A stretch of DNA of 37,070 nucleotides from CAYNST01 sp964546435. GTDB lineage: Bacteria > Pseudomonadota > Gammaproteobacteria > Pseudomonadales > Cellvibrionaceae. A model generated the notes under the pieces. That model was not told the origin of the DNA and did not search any database. It saw nothing but the letters and a program-made list of their open reading frames with translations. Both the position numbers and the translations under genes were made by a program. The stretch lies in NCBI GenBank assembly GCA_964546435.1, contig CAZJKJ010000034.1:1-37070 (forward strand), given 5' to 3'. Of this stretch, positions 25,065 through 34,452 are shown piece after piece; the first letter of the stretch is position 1; each line of letters opens with the position of its first letter.

Positions 25065-25613
25065 TCAATACTCTTCATCGCTGCTTCTATGACGGTCGAT
25101 AAATTCCAGAAGCGCCTGCAAGGCGGACTGCGCTTCAGCCTGGTCAAGTTTACCGCCCGCTTCTGGTTGAGTCACTGTCTTAATCAGGCCGGCTGACAAC
25201 GTGTCCGACTCCTCATCCGCGAACAAGGCGGACTTTAATGATTTTTCACCGTCAGGGACGGCCCGCGCACTATCGCAAACATCCAGCAATCGGGCCAGCC
25301 AGGAAATCTTTTGAGAGAGCAGTCGCCTCGTTTCCAGAAGAACTCCGGCTGTGGAAGACGACTGGAGCTGCTGCTTTAACCAGATGCGATCAATCGCGTT
25401 GCCGCTTTTCGCTGGGGAATGACCGAATCTGGAAAGCTCTTCGGCGACATGAAGACAGAACGCGAGCTCCATCTCCAGGTACACGGCCTCCACCAGAGCC
25501 TGCCCCACAAAATCCTGAAAATGCTCAACCGGCAAGTTCAGGATCGCCTGCGCAAATGCGCATTTCTGATTAACCTTACGGCCAATTTGACTGCTGTTCA
25601 TCATAGATGCCAT
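25065..25613 (-). CDS. DUF6586 family protein
   Basis: The protein has 182 residues from ATG 25613; starts at 25604 and 25601 are equally in frame. It is all-helical, without signal peptide, with KCAFAQAILNLP at the start and a long amphipathic helix region (FVGQALVEAVYLEMELAFCLHVAEELSRF). I assign it to DUF6586 on shape and on its place just before topA, where Pseudomonas has the homologue; function is unknown. topA lies downstream in the opposite sense of gene order but on the same strand (25707-28355 is upstream in transcription). Confidence 0.65.
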   Translation of the reverse strand: MASMMNSSQIGRKVNQKCAFAQAILNLPVEHFQDFVGQALVEAVYLEMELAFCLHVAEELSRFGHSPAKSGNAIDRIWLKQQLQSSSTAGVLLETRRLLSQKISWLARLLDVCDSARAVPDGEKSLKSALFADEESDTLSAGLIKTVTQPEAGGKLDQAEAQSALQALLEFIDRHRSSDEEY

Positions 25614-25706
25614 TGAAAAAGCCCCACGTGAGCTATCCTCAAACTATTTCGGACCATCCAGTCATCGAGTTCACCGTGATCTTTCTGACACACCTGGCTA
25701 CGCACT

Positions 25707-28355
25707 CTACGTCTTTTTTGCCGTCTGCTTTTTACCGTCCGAAACTTTCCAGCGTCCGTTCTCATAAAAAGCTTTCCAACCCGTCGGTTTACCCTCCGCT
25801 TCAGCCTGGACATATTGCTCTTTCGATTTGCGGCTGTAGCGGATCACAGTTGGATTACCCTCGGGGTCGGCTGTTGGCGCGGTCGCCAAATACCGGTACT
25901 TCTCATCCAGTTCATTTTTGTGGGGCAATAATTCCGCTACCAGTGGGGCCCGGGTTTCCCGGTTTTTAGGAAACTGACTCGCCGCAAGGAATAACCCGGA
26001 TGCGCCGTCCCGCAAAACATAATGATCGTCGACCTTTTCGCATTTCAATTCCGGCATGGGAATCGGGTCCACCTTGGGTGGCGCCGGCTCACCGCTGCGC
26101 AACAGTTTACGGGTATTGGAACACCCTTCACCGGTACAGCCGAAGTATTTGCCAAATCGGCCCGTCTTGAGCTGCATCTCGTTGCCACATTTATCACACT
26201 CGATGACCGGACCTTCATACCCCTTGATTTTGAAAGTGCCTTCTTCGATTTCGTAGCCGGGGCAGTCCGGATTATTGCCACAGATATGAATTTTGTGACT
26301 TTCATCCAGCAGGTAACTGTCCATGGCGGTCTTGCAGCGCGGGCAACGACGCTTTTTGCGAAGCTCTCTCGATTCCGCTTCATCGTCCTGTTCAACATCG
26401 AGAACTTCATCGCCCGCGACCAGATTCTTCGTATTCTTGCAGCGCTCTTTAGGCGGTAGTGCGTAGCCGGAACAACCGAGAAAAACTCCGGTACTACCCG
26501 TGCGGATCTGCATGTTGCGTCCGCACTTGTCGCATTTTATCGCGGTCTCGGTCGGCTGATTGCCCCGCATGCCAAACTCGGAACCCTGGGCTTTGGCTAA
26601 TTTGTTGGAAAAATCGGAGTAGAATTCATCGAGCAGGTCCTGCCAGTTCCGTTTGCCGTCTGCGACGGCGTCCAGCGACTGCTCCATGCTCGCCGTGAAT
26701 CCGAAATCCATCAGGTCCTGAAAACTTTCTGTCAGGCGTTCCGTGACAATATCTCCCATCTTGTCCGCATAGAAACGGCGACTTATTACATGCACGTAGC
26801 CGCGCTCCTGGATGGTCGAAATGATCGAAGCATAAGTAGAAGGCCGGCCAATCCCCCGCTTTTCCAGCTCCTTCACAAGGCTGGCCTCGGTGAAGCGCGC
26901 CGGCGGCTTGGTGAAGTGCTGGGTTGGCAACAGTTTGATCAACGACAGAATTTCGCCGATCTTGACGTCGGGCAACAGGCGGTCTTCATCGCTTTTCTGC
27001 TGCGCGGGCAGAACTTTGAGATACCCGTCGAAACGGATGACCCGTCCCTTGATCCTGAGTTGATACTCTGCCGCTTCCACGGTGATTGTGGAACTGGTGA
27101 ACTGTGCCGGCGTCATCTGACAGGCAACAAATTGTTGCCAGATCAGGTTATAAAGTCGCTCCGCATCCCGATCCATGCCACTTAACTGATTGGGTTTCAG
27201 ATTCACATCGGACGGACGGATCGCCTCATGGGCCTCCTGCGCGCCTTCCTTGTTGGAATATTTATTGGGCGCATCGGGCAGATACCGCTGTCCGAAGGAT
27301 TCGAGGATGTGCTCGCGACAATTATCCACCGCCTCCTGGCTCAAGTTAGTTGAGTCGGTACGCATGTAAGTGATGTATCCGGCTTCATACAGACGCTGCG
27401 CGAGCATCATCGTCTTTTTAACGCCGAAACTCAGGCGGGTACTGGCCGCCTGTTGCAGGGTCGACGTTATGAACGGCGCACCCGGCTTTGATTGCGTGGG
27501 CTTGTCTTCACGTGCAATGACTTTGTACTGGGCGGGCTCAAGCGCCTTGATGGCGTCCTGCACTTCCTTGTGGGTTTTGGGTTCGAAGTTACTGTCGCGA
27601 TATTTTTTGACTTCGAAGCGCGTGGACTGATTGTCACTCGTATTCAAATCCGCCGCGAGATTCCAGTACTCTTCCGGAATGAAAGCACGTATTTCCCGCT
27701 CCCGTTCTGTGATCAGTCGTACAGCGACCGATTGCACCCGGCCAGCGGACAGTCCACGCGCGATTTTTTCCCATAGCAACGGTGACAGCATGTAGCCGAC
27801 GATCCGGTCCAGAAATCGACGTGCCTGCTGGGCATTGACGCGGTCGATGTCGATACGGCCTGGAGATTTAAACGCGTTCTGGATAGCGGATTTCGTGATC
27901 TCGTTAAAAACTACGCGCCGGAACCGCTGGCTGTCCCCTCCAATTGCCTCGCGCAAGTGCCAGGCGATGGCTTCCCCTTCCCGGTCAAGGTCCGTCGCGA
28001 GATAGATTTCGTCAGCGTTTTCGGCCAGCCGTCTGAGTTCCTCGACAACTTTTTCCTTGCCGGGAAGAATTTCATAATGCGCTTCCCAGCCATTATCCGG
28101 GTCGATTCCCATCCGTTTGACAAGCTGCTCCCGGGCTTTCTTGCGCTTGTGCTCGATTTTTTCCTCATCCGACATCTTGCGGGTTTTCGCAGCCTGCGCG
28201 GCCCGGGCTTTGGGGTCCGTCCCGCTGCTGGAGCCACTGGCCGGCAGGTCCCTGATATGACCTACGCTCGACTTCACGACAAAATTGCTGCCCAGATATT
28301 TGTTGATTGTCTTCGCCTTGGCAGGCGATTCCACTATGACCAGTGATTTCCCCAT
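25707..28355 (-). CDS. topA: DNA topoisomerase I
   Basis: At 882 residues (E. coli 865) this type IA enzyme relaxes negative supercoils. The Toprim domain has SLVIVESPAKAKTI at the start and the metal motif D122-x-D124-x-E126 in ATDLDREGEA. The active-site tyrosine is Tyr330 in YITYMRTDSTNLS. A charged insertion near residues 40-95 (PKARAAQAAKTRKMSDEEK) is common in gammaproteobacteria. The C-terminus has three four-cysteine zinc ribbons (CDKCGRNMQIRTG, CPRCKTAMD with CGNNPDCPG, and CDKCGNEMQLKTGRFG) and a basic tail, used for DNA binding and RNA polymerase contact. The start codon has only a weak ribosome site. Confidence 0.98.
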   Translation of the reverse strand: MGKSLVIVESPAKAKTINKYLGSNFVVKSSVGHIRDLPASGSSSGTDPKARAAQAAKTRKMSDEEKIEHKRKKAREQLVKRMGIDPDNGWEAHYEILPGKEKVVEELRRLAENADEIYLATDLDREGEAIAWHLREAIGGDSQRFRRVVFNEITKSAIQNAFKSPGRIDIDRVNAQQARRFLDRIVGYMLSPLLWEKIARGLSAGRVQSVAVRLITEREREIRAFIPEEYWNLAADLNTSDNQSTRFEVKKYRDSNFEPKTHKEVQDAIKALEPAQYKVIAREDKPTQSKPGAPFITSTLQQAASTRLSFGVKKTMMLAQRLYEAGYITYMRTDSTNLSQEAVDNCREHILESFGQRYLPDAPNKYSNKEGAQEAHEAIRPSDVNLKPNQLSGMDRDAERLYNLIWQQFVACQMTPAQFTSSTITVEAAEYQLRIKGRVIRFDGYLKVLPAQQKSDEDRLLPDVKIGEILSLIKLLPTQHFTKPPARFTEASLVKELEKRGIGRPSTYASIISTIQERGYVHVISRRFYADKMGDIVTERLTESFQDLMDFGFTASMEQSLDAVADGKRNWQDLLDEFYSDFSNKLAKAQGSEFGMRGNQPTETAIKCDKCGRNMQIRTGSTGVFLGCSGYALPPKERCKNTKNLVAGDEVLDVEQDDEAESRELRKKRRCPRCKTAMDSYLLDESHKIHICGNNPDCPGYEIEEGTFKIKGYEGPVIECDKCGNEMQLKTGRFGKYFGCTGEGCSNTRKLLRSGEPAPPKVDPIPMPELKCEKVDDHYVLRDGASGLFLAASQFPKNRETRAPLVAELLPHKNELDEKYRYLATAPTADPEGNPTVIRYSRKSKEQYVQAEAEGKPTGWKAFYENGRWKVSDGKKQTAKKT

Positions 28356-28754
28356 TATGAGCCCACTTTTGTTGCTGGAGAGAGTAAGGAAGGCGCCCCG
28401 GTAATCGCTTCAATCGCCTTGCCGATCGGACTGAGATGGGTACACCGCTGTCTTGAACATCGTTCACGGCTTTACAACTGCTCCATCAAAATCAGGGCGC
28501 CTCGCGGCGCATCAGGTGCGCATATATAAGTCTTGCAACGGTTCAGGTCAAGTATGGAGGTGCCCCGCGCCAACGAGAAGCCGGCTTCCCGCACCCCGAA
28601 TCAAGGTGGCAGATCAACCGGATCACCCATGTATTTCCCGGTGAACGTCCCGCCGGTGCGGTTTCAATGTAGCGGGGATAGAGGATTGAAATAACAGGAA
28701 AACTCGTGAAAAGACGGGAAACCCGCTCGGATGCTCAGGATGCGCCCCATGTGC
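28356..28754. other. Intergenic region upstream of topA
   Basis: About 400 bases hold the topA leader and a good minus-strand promoter (28523-28551). Beyond that I see no gene: the short open frames at 28453-28644 and 28706-28933 lack ribosome sites and resemble no family. Confidence 0.6.
28523..28551 (-). promoter_or_regulatory. Putative topA promoter (sigma70)
   Basis: On the minus strand TTGACC (28546-28551) and TATATA (28523-28528) are 17 bases apart. The -10 box lies 168 bases upstream of the topA start, leaving a leader of about 160 bases. It directs transcription to topA, the next gene on this strand. Confidence 0.6.
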
Positions 28755-29300
28755 TCAAGGCGTTTTGTGGCCGGACTGAATTTCGGTTGATCCTTCATCC
28801 TTGTCCATCTCTTGCCTCACCAACGGCCAGAGTTGCTCGTGTGCCGTGCTCAGCCACCGGTGTATCTGGTCCTGAACCGCTTCACCGCCCCTTTCATTCC
28901 AGAAGCAGCCTAGCCCCTGACTGTCGCCGCTGACGCCCTTGACGCCCTCTGGCAGTGCCGCAAGATGTTGCCGGATATACGCCACCACCGCGGCGGCCGG
29001 TTCCACGTCGTGCTGCCAGTACCAGTAATCATTGATATGTATTTCATGCGCGTAGCTTTTGCGCTCTAGGACCCAGGCCTGGCCGCCGTAGGCAAAATTC
29101 CGGTCGGACGGCCAGGGAATCTGATAAACAGCCAGTTCTTCCCCTTCGATATGCCCGAGATGGACGCGTAAACCCAGCGCGGAGACCCGCGCCCGCAGAC
29201 GGGCAAGATTCTGTTGCCGCCGGTTCGGTTTAAGCATCAATATGGGCCCGGCAATCATGCACAGGGCGAGCACTACAAACAAAACCGGTAACCACGACAT
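28755..29300 (-). CDS. Membrane-anchored hypothetical protein
   Basis: This 181-residue protein has one N-terminal membrane segment (about residues 2-24, LPVLFVVLALCMIAGPILML), followed by a basic stretch (KPNRRQQNLARLRARV) that would stay in the cytoplasm, and a soluble domain with WYWQHDVEPAAAVVAYIRQHL and GVSGDSQGLGCFWNERGG. The ATG at 29300 has GAGG six bases upstream; ATG 29312 is the alternative. I recognise the shape of a conserved gammaproteobacterial hypothetical found near usp and uup genes but no domain name. It diverges from the universal stress gene at 29489. Function unknown. Confidence 0.7.
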   Translation of the reverse strand: MSWLPVLFVVLALCMIAGPILMLKPNRRQQNLARLRARVSALGLRVHLGHIEGEELAVYQIPWPSDRNFAYGGQAWVLERKSYAHEIHINDYWYWQHDVEPAAAVVAYIRQHLAALPEGVKGVSGDSQGLGCFWNERGGEAVQDQIHRWLSTAHEQLWPLVRQEMDKDEGSTEIQSGHKTP

Positions 29301-29488
29301 ATCGATCCTCATGCCTGTCTCTGTGCCGGTCTGCGGTCGTCACAGGCAAGTGACCACAGCCGGATAATGAATCCTCGTCTCCATTCATATACGCTTCCCT
29401 GCATTCTCCTGATCTGACCCCGACTGCGAAGCGGGTAGAAATGGCGGATACTCGCAACTCCAACCATCGAAATTGAGGAGCTCTGTCC

Positions 29489-29920
29489 ATGAACAGTTAC
29501 AAGCACATCCTTGTCGGGCTGGATCTCTCTGCCCGGGACTCCGAGAAAGTCACCGCCAAAGCGTTGGCTCTGGCGCAGTCATTGAATGCCGATATCAGCC
29601 TCGTCCATGTCATCGAGCCCCTCGCGTTCGCCTATGCCGGCGATATCCCCATCGACCTCACCGACACTCAGGCCGTGATGGAAAACCATGCCACGGATAC
29701 CCTGAATCGTATCGCTGACGCCTTGCCAGTCACCCCCCGACAGGTCCGGGTTACCATCGGCAGCACAGCCGACGAGATACACGCGATCGCGGGAGAGCTT
29801 GGCGCCGACCTCATCCTGGTAGGCTCCCATGCACGTCACGGTCTGGCGCTGGTGCTGGGTTCGACGGCCTCCAGCGTGCTCAAACATGCCGACTGCGACG
29901 TGCTGGCCGTCCGGATCTGA
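29489..29920 (+). CDS. Universal stress protein (UspA family)
   Basis: This 143-residue single-domain Usp starts MNSYKHILVGLDLS (family beta1 strand), with GAGGAG eight bases upstream. It has the ISLVHVIEP strand, LGADLILVGSHARHG and the C-terminal GSTASSVLKHADCDVLAVR. The nucleotide loop reads G-S-H-A rather than G-x-x-G, and is followed by GS at the usual place, so ATP binding may be weakened, as in non-binding UspA proteins. Usp proteins act under starvation and other stress as dimers. It is convergent with uup, with 45 bases between stops, and stands alone as a transcript. Confidence 0.92.
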   Translation: MNSYKHILVGLDLSARDSEKVTAKALALAQSLNADISLVHVIEPLAFAYAGDIPIDLTDTQAVMENHATDTLNRIADALPVTPRQVRVTIGSTADEIHAIAGELGADLILVGSHARHGLALVLGSTASSVLKHADCDVLAVRI

Positions 29921-29965
29921 CCGGTTTCAATGCGTTCGGTCAGGAAAGCGGAACGCCCTACCGAA

Positions 29966-31855
29966 TCAGCGCATCGATTCGAGCATTTCCCAGCGCGCGT
30001 AGTGGGCTTCGAGTCGCGACTGATACTGACCGAGCAGCGCGGTCCGCTCGCTGATGACGTCCGGCGCATTCTGATAAAACTCCGGCGAGGCCAATTCTTC
30101 CGTCAGCCGTTCGAGATCATTCTCCAGCTGTTCGATCTGGGCGGGCAGGGTTTCCAGTTCGCGTTGCAATTTGTACGACAATTTGCGATCCCGCACCGGG
30201 GAAACCGCTTTCACAGGAGCCGGCGCAGACGTCGACACCGCTGCCTGCGCCTGCGGCCGACTGCCCGGCCAGTGACCGCCCTGCCGGAGCCAATCCTGAT
30301 AGCCACCGACATACTCTTTGACCACGCCTTCGCCTTCAAAGGCGATGGTGCTGGTGACCACATTGTCGAGGAATTCACGATCGTGGCTGACCAGCAGCAG
30401 GGTGCCCTGATACGCAGTCAGCAGATCTTCGAGAAGTTCCAGGGTTTCGACGTCCAGATCGTTGGTCGGCTCATCCATCACCAGCAGGTTCGCGGGTTTA
30501 CTGAACAGGCTCGCCAGCAGGATGCGGCTTCTTTCGCCCCCTGACAAAGCGCGCAGAGGCGTTCGGGCCCGCTCTCCGGTAAACAGAAAATCGGCCAGAT
30601 AACCCATCACGTGGCGTCGCTTGCCATCGATTTCGATAAATTCACGACCTTCCGCGATGTTGTCCACCGCGCTCTTGTCGAGATCCAGCTGTGCGCGCAA
30701 CTGATCAAAGTACGCCACGGAAAGTTTGGTTCCCAGCGTTACTGTGCCGTCAGTCGGCTGCAATTGGCCGAGAATCAGTTTGAGGAGGGTGCTTTTGCCG
30801 ATGCCGTTGGGACCGATCAATCCGATCTTGTCGCCGCGCATGATCGTGCCGGTGAAATTCCGGACCAGCGGCCGCCCTTCCCAGCCAAACGACACGGATT
30901 CACAGCGGGCTACCAGCTTGCCGGAACGCATGTCCGCCGACACCGCCAGACTGACCTCCCCCTGGCGCTCAATGCGCTGTGCCCGTTCCGAGCGCATTTT
31001 TTCCAGTGCGCGCACGCGCCCCTCGTTGCGGGTGCGACGTGCCTTGATACCTTTGCGGATCCATACTTCTTCTTCTGCGAGGCGCCGGTCGAACAGACTG
31101 TTGCTCTTTTCTTCATCCGCCAGCAGCTGCGCACGCAAGGCTTCAAATCCGGCGAAATCTCCATCCCAGACAGTCAGCTGGCCGCGGTCCAGTTCCGACC
31201 AGCGGTTTGCAACGACCCGCGAAAACCGCCGGTCGTGGGAAATGAAAACGATCGCACCGGCAAATCCCAGCAGCTGCTTTTCCAGCCACTCAATGGCAAC
31301 GATGTCCAGATGGTTGGTCGGCTCGTCCAGTAACAGCAGATCAGGGCTGACCACCAGCGCCCGTGCCAGCGCAGCCCGACGGCGCCAGCCCCCCGAAAGA
31401 TCACTCATGCGGGTCGTGGCCGGCAATTCCAGGCGCGTCAGTACCTGTTCAACCCGGTTCTGGGCATTCCAGCCGTCCTGGGCTTCAATACGCTGCTGGA
31501 TGCGGGCGAGCTCATTCATGGACTCCGGATCCTGGCGGACCGAAAGCGCCTCAAAGGCCTTGAGGTCATCACGCAGAGCACCCAGGCCATCTTCCACGAA
31601 TTCATAAATTGTCGAGGAGATCGCCGGCGGCAGTTCCTGGTCCAGGGACGCAACCCGCAATCCCGGCATTCGCCAGATGCTCCCCTCGTCCGTCTGAATG
31701 CCACCCTGAATGGCTTTGAGCAGAGTCGACTTGCCGACGCCGTTGCGACCCAGAATACACAGCCGGTCGCCTGCACTTAGCGTAAGGCCCAGTGAATCGA
31801 AGATAATCTGTTCACCATAATGGTGATTCAGCCCCTCAATTGTCAGTAATTGCAT
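29966..31855 (-). CDS. uup: ABC-F ATPase Uup
   Basis: This 629-residue soluble protein has two ABC ATPase domains and no membrane segments. It starts at ATG 31855. Walker A sequences are GRNGVGKS (36-43) and GPNGIGKS. Signatures are LSGGWRRRAALARAL and LSGGERSRILLASLF. Walker B sequences are LLLLDEPTNHLD and LLVMDEPTNDLD. The linker between the domains has the Arg/Lys-rich helix (RKGIKARRTRNEGRVRALEK) typical of ABC-F. The C-terminal coiled coil (LQRELETLPAQIEQLENDLE) distinguishes Uup from the related EttA and YheS. Uup binds DNA and ribosomes and its loss raises transposon excision. It diverges from slt. Confidence 0.94.
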   Translation of the reverse strand: MQLLTIEGLNHHYGEQIIFDSLGLTLSAGDRLCILGRNGVGKSTLLKAIQGGIQTDEGSIWRMPGLRVASLDQELPPAISSTIYEFVEDGLGALRDDLKAFEALSVRQDPESMNELARIQQRIEAQDGWNAQNRVEQVLTRLELPATTRMSDLSGGWRRRAALARALVVSPDLLLLDEPTNHLDIVAIEWLEKQLLGFAGAIVFISHDRRFSRVVANRWSELDRGQLTVWDGDFAGFEALRAQLLADEEKSNSLFDRRLAEEEVWIRKGIKARRTRNEGRVRALEKMRSERAQRIERQGEVSLAVSADMRSGKLVARCESVSFGWEGRPLVRNFTGTIMRGDKIGLIGPNGIGKSTLLKLILGQLQPTDGTVTLGTKLSVAYFDQLRAQLDLDKSAVDNIAEGREFIEIDGKRRHVMGYLADFLFTGERARTPLRALSGGERSRILLASLFSKPANLLVMDEPTNDLDVETLELLEDLLTAYQGTLLLVSHDREFLDNVVTSTIAFEGEGVVKEYVGGYQDWLRQGGHWPGSRPQAQAAVSTSAPAPVKAVSPVRDRKLSYKLQRELETLPAQIEQLENDLERLTEELASPEFYQNAPDVISERTALLGQYQSRLEAHYARWEMLESMR

Positions 31856-31893
31856 AGTGTCCAACTAATAAATGTATGAATTAACCGGTCAAA

Positions 31894-31909
31894 AACTGGT
31901 CGACCAGTT
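31894..31909. promoter_or_regulatory. 16-bp perfect palindrome between uup and slt
   Basis: AACTGGTCGACCAGTT is a perfect inverted repeat of 8-bp arms without spacer, in the gap between divergent uup and slt. A further GGTC half-site lies just left (31887-31890). Size and symmetry fit a repressor operator (TetR or GntR type). It is one base short of the FadR consensus spacing, and no direct match is claimed. Confidence 0.5.
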
Positions 31910-32086
31910 ATTCGGCAGAGGAATCCGGATCAAGAAGCCTGGCCGGATCGGGAGGGTATGCATATTGCCGCATCTATAGCTAAAAAATCCATGCATTTAC
32001 CGCGTACGCATGGCACAAGCACATCTTTTGAACAACACTTGAAGATAACCCGATCGTACCGCCGGTTCGCTCAACGGAGATTCACA

Positions 32087-34072
32087 TTGATTCACCCCCG
32101 ATTTTTGCCCGTATGGTTCCACTGGAGCCTGTCCGTTGCGCTGATGCTGTTGATTGGCAAGAGTTTTGCGCAACCGGTCGCGCCTGGCGCTGATGCTCAC
32201 AAGGATCAACTGGCCAGTCAGCGCTTTCATTACCAGAAGGCCAAAATCGCCCTCGCTGAAGGCAAAACTGCGACCTATGAGCTGCATCTTTCCAAGCTCG
32301 GCGACTACCCTCTGACCCAGTATCTCGAGTTCGCCAAACTTCGCAAAAATCTGAGCCAACTCCCGCTGAGTGAAGTCGACACGTTTATTGCTGCCTACCC
32401 GGACAGCTTTCTGGAAAGCCGACTGCGCAGTCATGTGCTGACCATGCTGGCATCACGGCAGAAGTGGCCGGAATATCTGCGTTACTACAGAACGACCGAT
32501 GGCGAGCAGTCCACCACGCTTCTATGCCACTCACTCACGGCTCGCTTGCGCGGGAGTGATCGGTCCGTGCTCGACGAGGTCACCGCTGTCTGGATGGTTG
32601 GCAAGTCACAGCCACAGGCTTGTGATCCGGCATTCGCCAAGTGGCGTGCAGCCGGCCATCAGACCGAAGACCGTGTCTGGCAGCGGATGCATCTGGCGAT
32701 ACAGAACAATGAAATCGGGCTGGCCCGGTACCTGTCGACTTTGCTGACTACCCAGAAGGCATTGGGCGAGCTGTATCTGAAAGTGCACGCCCAGCCGCAA
32801 CTGGTAACCAACCGTAGCCTGTTTACCGGCCACGACGTCGGCACCCAGCAGATCATCGTCCACGGGATCCAGCGGCTCGCCCTGAAAAAGCCCCTGGACG
32901 CATTGAAGCACTGGGAGCTCTACGAAGCTCAGCAACTGTTTCCCGATGAACTGAGCCTTCAGGCCAAGCTGGTGGTCGTCAAACGTCTGATTCGCGAGGG
33001 TTATTCCCGTCAGGCACAGCAGATACTCAGCTATTCACACAGCCTGCGCGCCCAGAACCTGGTAGAAGAAATCATTCGTGAGGCTCTGGCGAACCAGGAT
33101 TGGTCCAGAGTCAACGAAAGCATCCTGCTGCTGGATGAGGAAAGTCAGGCCAGTGAACGCTGGCAGTACTGGCGCGCTCGCACTCAGGATCAACTGGCCA
33201 CGCATTTCGAGGATTTCCGACCCTCACAGGAAGTGTATGAAACCCTCGCGGCAAATCGCAGCTTCTATGGTTTCCTGTCAGCCGACCTGCTGCGCCGGGG
33301 GTACTCCCTTGTAGATGATTCCCGTCCGATCGATTCGAGCATCCTGCATCACGTCGCCGAGCTGGACGGTATGCGCCGTATCCACGAACTCTGGACCACC
33401 GGCAGTATTGTGGAGGCCAGCTACGAGTGGATTTACATCACCCGTCAGCTCAACAGCGACGAATTGCTGGCCGCCGGCGAGCTGGCGCGGGACTGGGGCT
33501 GGTACAACAGCGGTATCCGCGCCATGATCAGCGGTGACCTGTGGAACCAGCTTACGGTGCGCTTCCCCCTGGCTTACCAGGAGCAGGTCTTTAAAGTCGC
33601 CTCTGCCACCCAGGTGGAGCCGACCTTCATCTATGCCATTGCACGCCAGGAAAGTGCCTTTGATGAGCGCGCCAAATCACCGGTGGGCGCCATGGGTCTG
33701 ATGCAGCTGATGCCACAAACTGCGCAATTTACCGCCAAAACCTATGGCTTCAAGCACTCAGCGGCCAGCGATCTGCTGGATGCCGAACACAACATGCGGC
33801 TCGGCAGTCATTACCTTAAACATCTTCTGGGCAAATTTGATGGCAACCGGATCCTTGCTGCGGCGGCGTACAACGCGGGCCCGCACCGCGTCAGTCGCTG
33901 GTTGAGCGAGACCGGCAAAGAGCGGCCGTTTGACGTCTGGATTGAAACCATTCCCTTTTTTGAAACACGACATTATGTGCAAAACGTTCTGTGTTTCTCC
34001 GTGATATACGGTTACCGACTCGGCAAGCCGGTACGCTTCGTATCGGAGACAGAGGCCAGCAGCTCCCTGTAA
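32087..34072 (+). CDS. slt: Soluble lytic murein transglycosylase
   Basis: From TTG 32087 (GGAG seven bases upstream) the protein has 661 residues with a proper signal peptide ending SFA at residue 28. A longer frame back to ATG 31958 adds 43 residues before the signal and has its ribosome site too close. Slt70-type enzymes cleave the MurNAc-GlcNAc bond to form 1,6-anhydro ends in the periplasm. The long helical U-shaped domain (about 40-480) precedes the GH23 domain with IYAIARQESAFDERAKSPVGA (catalytic Glu in RQES), GLMQLMPQTAQ and AAYNAGPHRVSRWL. It diverges from uup across a palindrome. The released anhydro-muropeptides are substrates of the NagZ pathway. Confidence 0.95.
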   Translation: MIHPRFLPVWFHWSLSVALMLLIGKSFAQPVAPGADAHKDQLASQRFHYQKAKIALAEGKTATYELHLSKLGDYPLTQYLEFAKLRKNLSQLPLSEVDTFIAAYPDSFLESRLRSHVLTMLASRQKWPEYLRYYRTTDGEQSTTLLCHSLTARLRGSDRSVLDEVTAVWMVGKSQPQACDPAFAKWRAAGHQTEDRVWQRMHLAIQNNEIGLARYLSTLLTTQKALGELYLKVHAQPQLVTNRSLFTGHDVGTQQIIVHGIQRLALKKPLDALKHWELYEAQQLFPDELSLQAKLVVVKRLIREGYSRQAQQILSYSHSLRAQNLVEEIIREALANQDWSRVNESILLLDEESQASERWQYWRARTQDQLATHFEDFRPSQEVYETLAANRSFYGFLSADLLRRGYSLVDDSRPIDSSILHHVAELDGMRRIHELWTTGSIVEASYEWIYITRQLNSDELLAAGELARDWGWYNSGIRAMISGDLWNQLTVRFPLAYQEQVFKVASATQVEPTFIYAIARQESAFDERAKSPVGAMGLMQLMPQTAQFTAKTYGFKHSAASDLLDAEHNMRLGSHYLKHLLGKFDGNRILAAAAYNAGPHRVSRWLSETGKERPFDVWIETIPFFETRHYVQNVLCFSVIYGYRLGKPVRFVSETEASSSL

Positions 34073-34452
34073 TCCGCGCACCATCTCCTTACCCTGATTG
34101 ACGGCGACCGGCTAATCCCGGTTCGCCACCGCAGCATCGGTCTCGGCATAATCGCCGCTTTTTGGCCGCCGAAATCCTGAAATCCCGGACTTTTCGCCCA
34201 ACTGTCACATTTATCAGCGCGTTCGCTGGCCCCTGGTTGTTGAGCCAGCCCTGGCTTTGCAGTAGATTTACCTACCGACTACCCCCGACTGATCCAGGGG
34301 CGGAAACAGTGCTGCAATTTTCTGCATTGCTTCGCTTCCAGGGCGAATATGAGCCAGCAGTACATGTTTTATCTGACGTCGCCTCCATTGCACCGCCTCT
34401 TGAAGATGCCTTCGCGCGCACCGTGTTCAGCCCGCCATGCCGGATTTGACCG
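34073..34452. other. Intergenic region between slt and the EAL-HDOD gene
   Basis: About 380 bases without a supported gene. A near-palindromic hairpin (34103-34127, GGCGACCGG against CCGGTTCGCC with one bulge) is present but not followed by a T tract. The open frame 34162-34449 has no ribosome site and no recognisable protein. Confidence 0.5.

Noticed and set aside
29930..29975. Inverted repeats between usp and uup
   Set aside because: Arms of about 6 bp without a T run in either direction; insufficient for a terminator call.
30726..31607. 293-codon open frame on the plus strand
   Set aside because: Antisense to uup, Arg/Ser-rich low-complexity translation with no family features.
34162..34449. 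95-codon plus-strand frame after slt
   Set aside because: No ribosome site, no domain, composition unlike neighbouring genes.
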